From Acetobacteraceae bacterium (lineage in GTDB: Bacteria > Pseudomonadota > Alphaproteobacteria > Acetobacterales > Acetobacteraceae): a stretch of 34,363 nucleotides of DNA. The stretch's first letter is position 1; the number at the start of each line of letters is the position of its first letter. The stretch lies in assembly GCA_030041255.1 (NCBI GenBank), contig JASHOF010000058.1, positions 1 through 34,363 on the forward strand, read 5' to 3'. Below the pieces are notes generated by a model. The model had not been told where the DNA came from. It was given only the letters and a program-made list of their open reading frames with translations, and ran no database searches. This document shows, one piece after another, positions 32,972-34,363 of the stretch. Position numbers and translations under genes: made by a program.

Positions 32972-33106
32972 TTCAATAAATGTTGGACATTGAAAGACAG
33001 CGCATCTGTCTTGCAGCGAAATGAGAATCGCAAGCTGCCTTTTCATGATTCAATAAATGCAAGATTCTATAGATGAAATGTGGGTAATTAAAAGACACGG
33101 CATCTG
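32972..33106. repeat. Imperfect direct repeats in leader of sorbosone dehydrogenase gene
   Basis: TTCAATAAATG occurs at 32972-32982 and again at 33049-33059 (77 bp apart). A second motif pair is AAAGACAGCGCATCTG (32993-33008) and AAAGACACGGCATCTG (33091-33106), with 14 of 16 bases equal. So two units share the same order of motifs with different spacing. The tract is AT-richer than the surroundings and lies upstream of the dehydrogenase gene; a TATAGA is present at 33068-33073. A promoter with paired regulator sites, or an ancient duplication, would both fit. Confidence 0.6.
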
Positions 33107-33216
33107 GCGCTTCGGTCGCGCGCAGGTTATGCTTTGCATCTCGAACGATCGCTCGAATAAGGTCGCGTCAAGCGACCCGATGCGTGTCGAGACGTGGAAA
33201 GGAGGAGAAAGTGTTC

Positions 33217-34363
33217 ATGAAAAGCCTGTCGAAATCTCTGCGGCGGACGGCGATGGCGGCCGTCGCGATCAGCGCGGTTGCCGCTTATGGAACCGCATGG
33301 GCGGCCGGTGGTACCCAGGGCACGGGCACCTCGGGTGGCCTTATCCATTATAATTCCAATACGATGCAATTCTGGTTGCACCCGCCTGCCAACTGGTACA
33401 TGGGCGACGAGACGGCGGCGCAAAAGGGCTTGGATCCTGCGCTGACATTCGGCCCCGCGACCGGCATTTCCGGCGCCCAGCTCAGGGCTAACCTGGAGAA
33501 GATCAAGCTTCCTCCAGGCTTCAGTATCAGCGTCTACGCCGACCACGTGCTGAGCGCGCGGCAGATGGCATGGGGCGACAAGGGCACGCTGTTCGTCGGC
33601 TCCTTCAGTCTCGGCGTCGTCTACGCCATCACCGACGACAACGGGCAGAAAGTCGTCAAGACGATTCTCAAGGGCCTGAAGATGCCGACCGGCGTCGGGT
33701 TCCGTGACGGCACGCTCTACGTCGCCGACATCGACCGCATCCTCGCCTACCCGGATGCCGAGGACCATCTCGACAACATGCCGCAGCCGACGGTCGTCTA
33801 CGGCGACATGCCGCCTTATACGTCGCACGGCTGGAAATACATCGCCTTCGACAAGGACGGCTGGATCTACATGGCCTTCGGCCCGCCGTGCAACGAGTGC
33901 GTCCCGCCCACCACCAATGCGCAGCTCCGCCGCATCAATCCGAAGAACGGCGAGGCTTACATCGTGGCCTTGGGCCTCCGCAACAGCGTCGGCGGCGCCA
34001 TCGATCCCCGGAGCGGCGACTACTGGTTCTCAATGAACGAGCGCGACTGGATGGGCGACGACGTGCCGCAGGATGTCCTCGTTCACGTCTCGCGGATAGG
34101 CGAGCATTTCGGCTACCCCTTCTGCCATAACGGCAACATTCCAGACCCTGAGCTCAATCTCGGCATCGATTGCTCGCAGTTCACGCCGCCGACCTATCTC
34201 CTGGGTCCGCACGTTGCCCCGCTCGGCATGAAGTTCTATACCGGCAACCAGTTCCCGGCCTCCTACAAAGATAACATCTTCCTCGCCGAGCACGGGTCAT
34301 GGGACCGGCATGACTATGACGGCGGCCGTATCGTCCGCCTGATCGTGTCGCCGGACGGCAGCC
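33217..34363 (+). CDS. Secreted sorbosone dehydrogenase / PQQ-type sugar dehydrogenase-like protein (5' part)
   Basis: 382 codons are present; the gene runs off the right edge. The product has a signal peptide (KSLRRTAMAAVAISAVAAYG, cleavage likely at AWA-AG near residue 30). The beta-propeller domain that follows includes LPPGFSISVYADHVLSARQM, TGVGFRDGTLYVADIDRILA, YTSHGWKYIAFDKDGWIYMA, GLRNSVGGAIDPRSGDYWFS and LAEHGSWDRHDYDGG. This order matches L-sorbosone dehydrogenase-like / soluble PQQ glucose dehydrogenase-type six-bladed propellers, common in acetic acid bacteria. No haem motif CxxCH is seen in this part. The ATG at 33217-33219 is preceded by AAGGAGGAG; a GTG six bases upstream is too close. 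Codon choice looks less GC-biased than in the neighbours. Confidence 0.85.
   Translation, partial: MKSLSKSLRRTAMAAVAISAVAAYGTAWAAGGTQGTGTSGGLIHYNSNTMQFWLHPPANWYMGDETAAQKGLDPALTFGPATGISGAQLRANLEKIKLPPGFSISVYADHVLSARQMAWGDKGTLFVGSFSLGVVYAITDDNGQKVVKTILKGLKMPTGVGFRDGTLYVADIDRILAYPDAEDHLDNMPQPTVVYGDMPPYTSHGWKYIAFDKDGWIYMAFGPPCNECVPPTTNAQLRRINPKNGEAYIVALGLRNSVGGAIDPRSGDYWFSMNERDWMGDDVPQDVLVHVSRIGEHFGYPFCHNGNIPDPELNLGIDCSQFTPPTYLLGPHVAPLGMKFYTGNQFPASYKDNIFLAEHGSWDRHDYDGGRIVRLIVSPDGS

Overview
The window is GC-rich, densely packed bacterial chromosome. I infer an alphaproteobacterium of the Rhodospirillales, most likely Acetobacteraceae. The reasons are the COQ9-family gene beside a divergent rpsU, the long (Ctc-type) L25 with pth and ychF, a phasin, and a secreted sorbosone-dehydrogenase-like protein of the kind common in acetic acid bacteria. 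The family assignment is an inference from gene content and order, not from a marker-gene comparison.

Layout. (1) 1-322: the end of an ISAzo13-family insertion sequence, with its transposase 5' part on the minus strand. (2) 350-1901: rpsU, diverging from def and a COQ9-family gene. (3) 1933-7512: the rod-shape / cell-wall elongation operon mreB-mreC-mreD-mrdA(PBP2)-rodA. (4) 7578-8576: a vapC toxin remnant, then two small exported proteins (an LTxxQ/Spy-like protein and a proline-rich protein). (5) 8845-13770: an RND efflux module (adaptor, pump, MarR regulator) behind an AT-rich leader. (6) 13843-17952, minus strand: LysM protein, psd, pssA, lpxB (phospholipid and lipid A synthesis). (7) 18071-18733: a cytochrome b561-type membrane protein. 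(8) 18742-21127, minus: rplY-pth-ychF (translation). (9) 21187-26451, minus: a remnant of a metallo-hydrolase, a histidine phosphatase, a glutathione S-transferase, prs, a lipoprotein, pgeF and a MidA-type methyltransferase. (10) 26466-29844, minus: phasin, a repeat-rich intergenic region, a TetR-like regulator, proC, a YbjN-domain protein and a UbiK-family protein. (11) 29921-32547, plus: hldD, lgt and an inositol-monophosphatase-family (HisN-like) gene. (12) 32548-33216: intergenic region with an IS630-type transposase remnant and an AT-richer leader containing direct repeats. (13) 33217-end: the 5' part of a secreted sorbosone/PQQ-type sugar dehydrogenase.

Most of the window is core envelope biology: elongasome, lipid A, PE synthesis, lipoprotein diacylglyceryl transfer, peptidoglycan editing and heptose synthesis, interleaved with translation genes. 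Accessory DNA sits in the gaps: two transposase fragments at the window ends, a decayed vapC, a decayed metallo-hydrolase, a MITE-like repeat upstream of the phasin, and an RND efflux cassette that looks acquired.

I did not find a convincing undescribed multi-gene system. The items most worth a second look are the coupled pair of small exported proteins (7849-8576), the inverted-repeat element and hairpins upstream of the phasin (26986-27228), and the repeat-containing leader of the sorbosone dehydrogenase gene (32972-33106).
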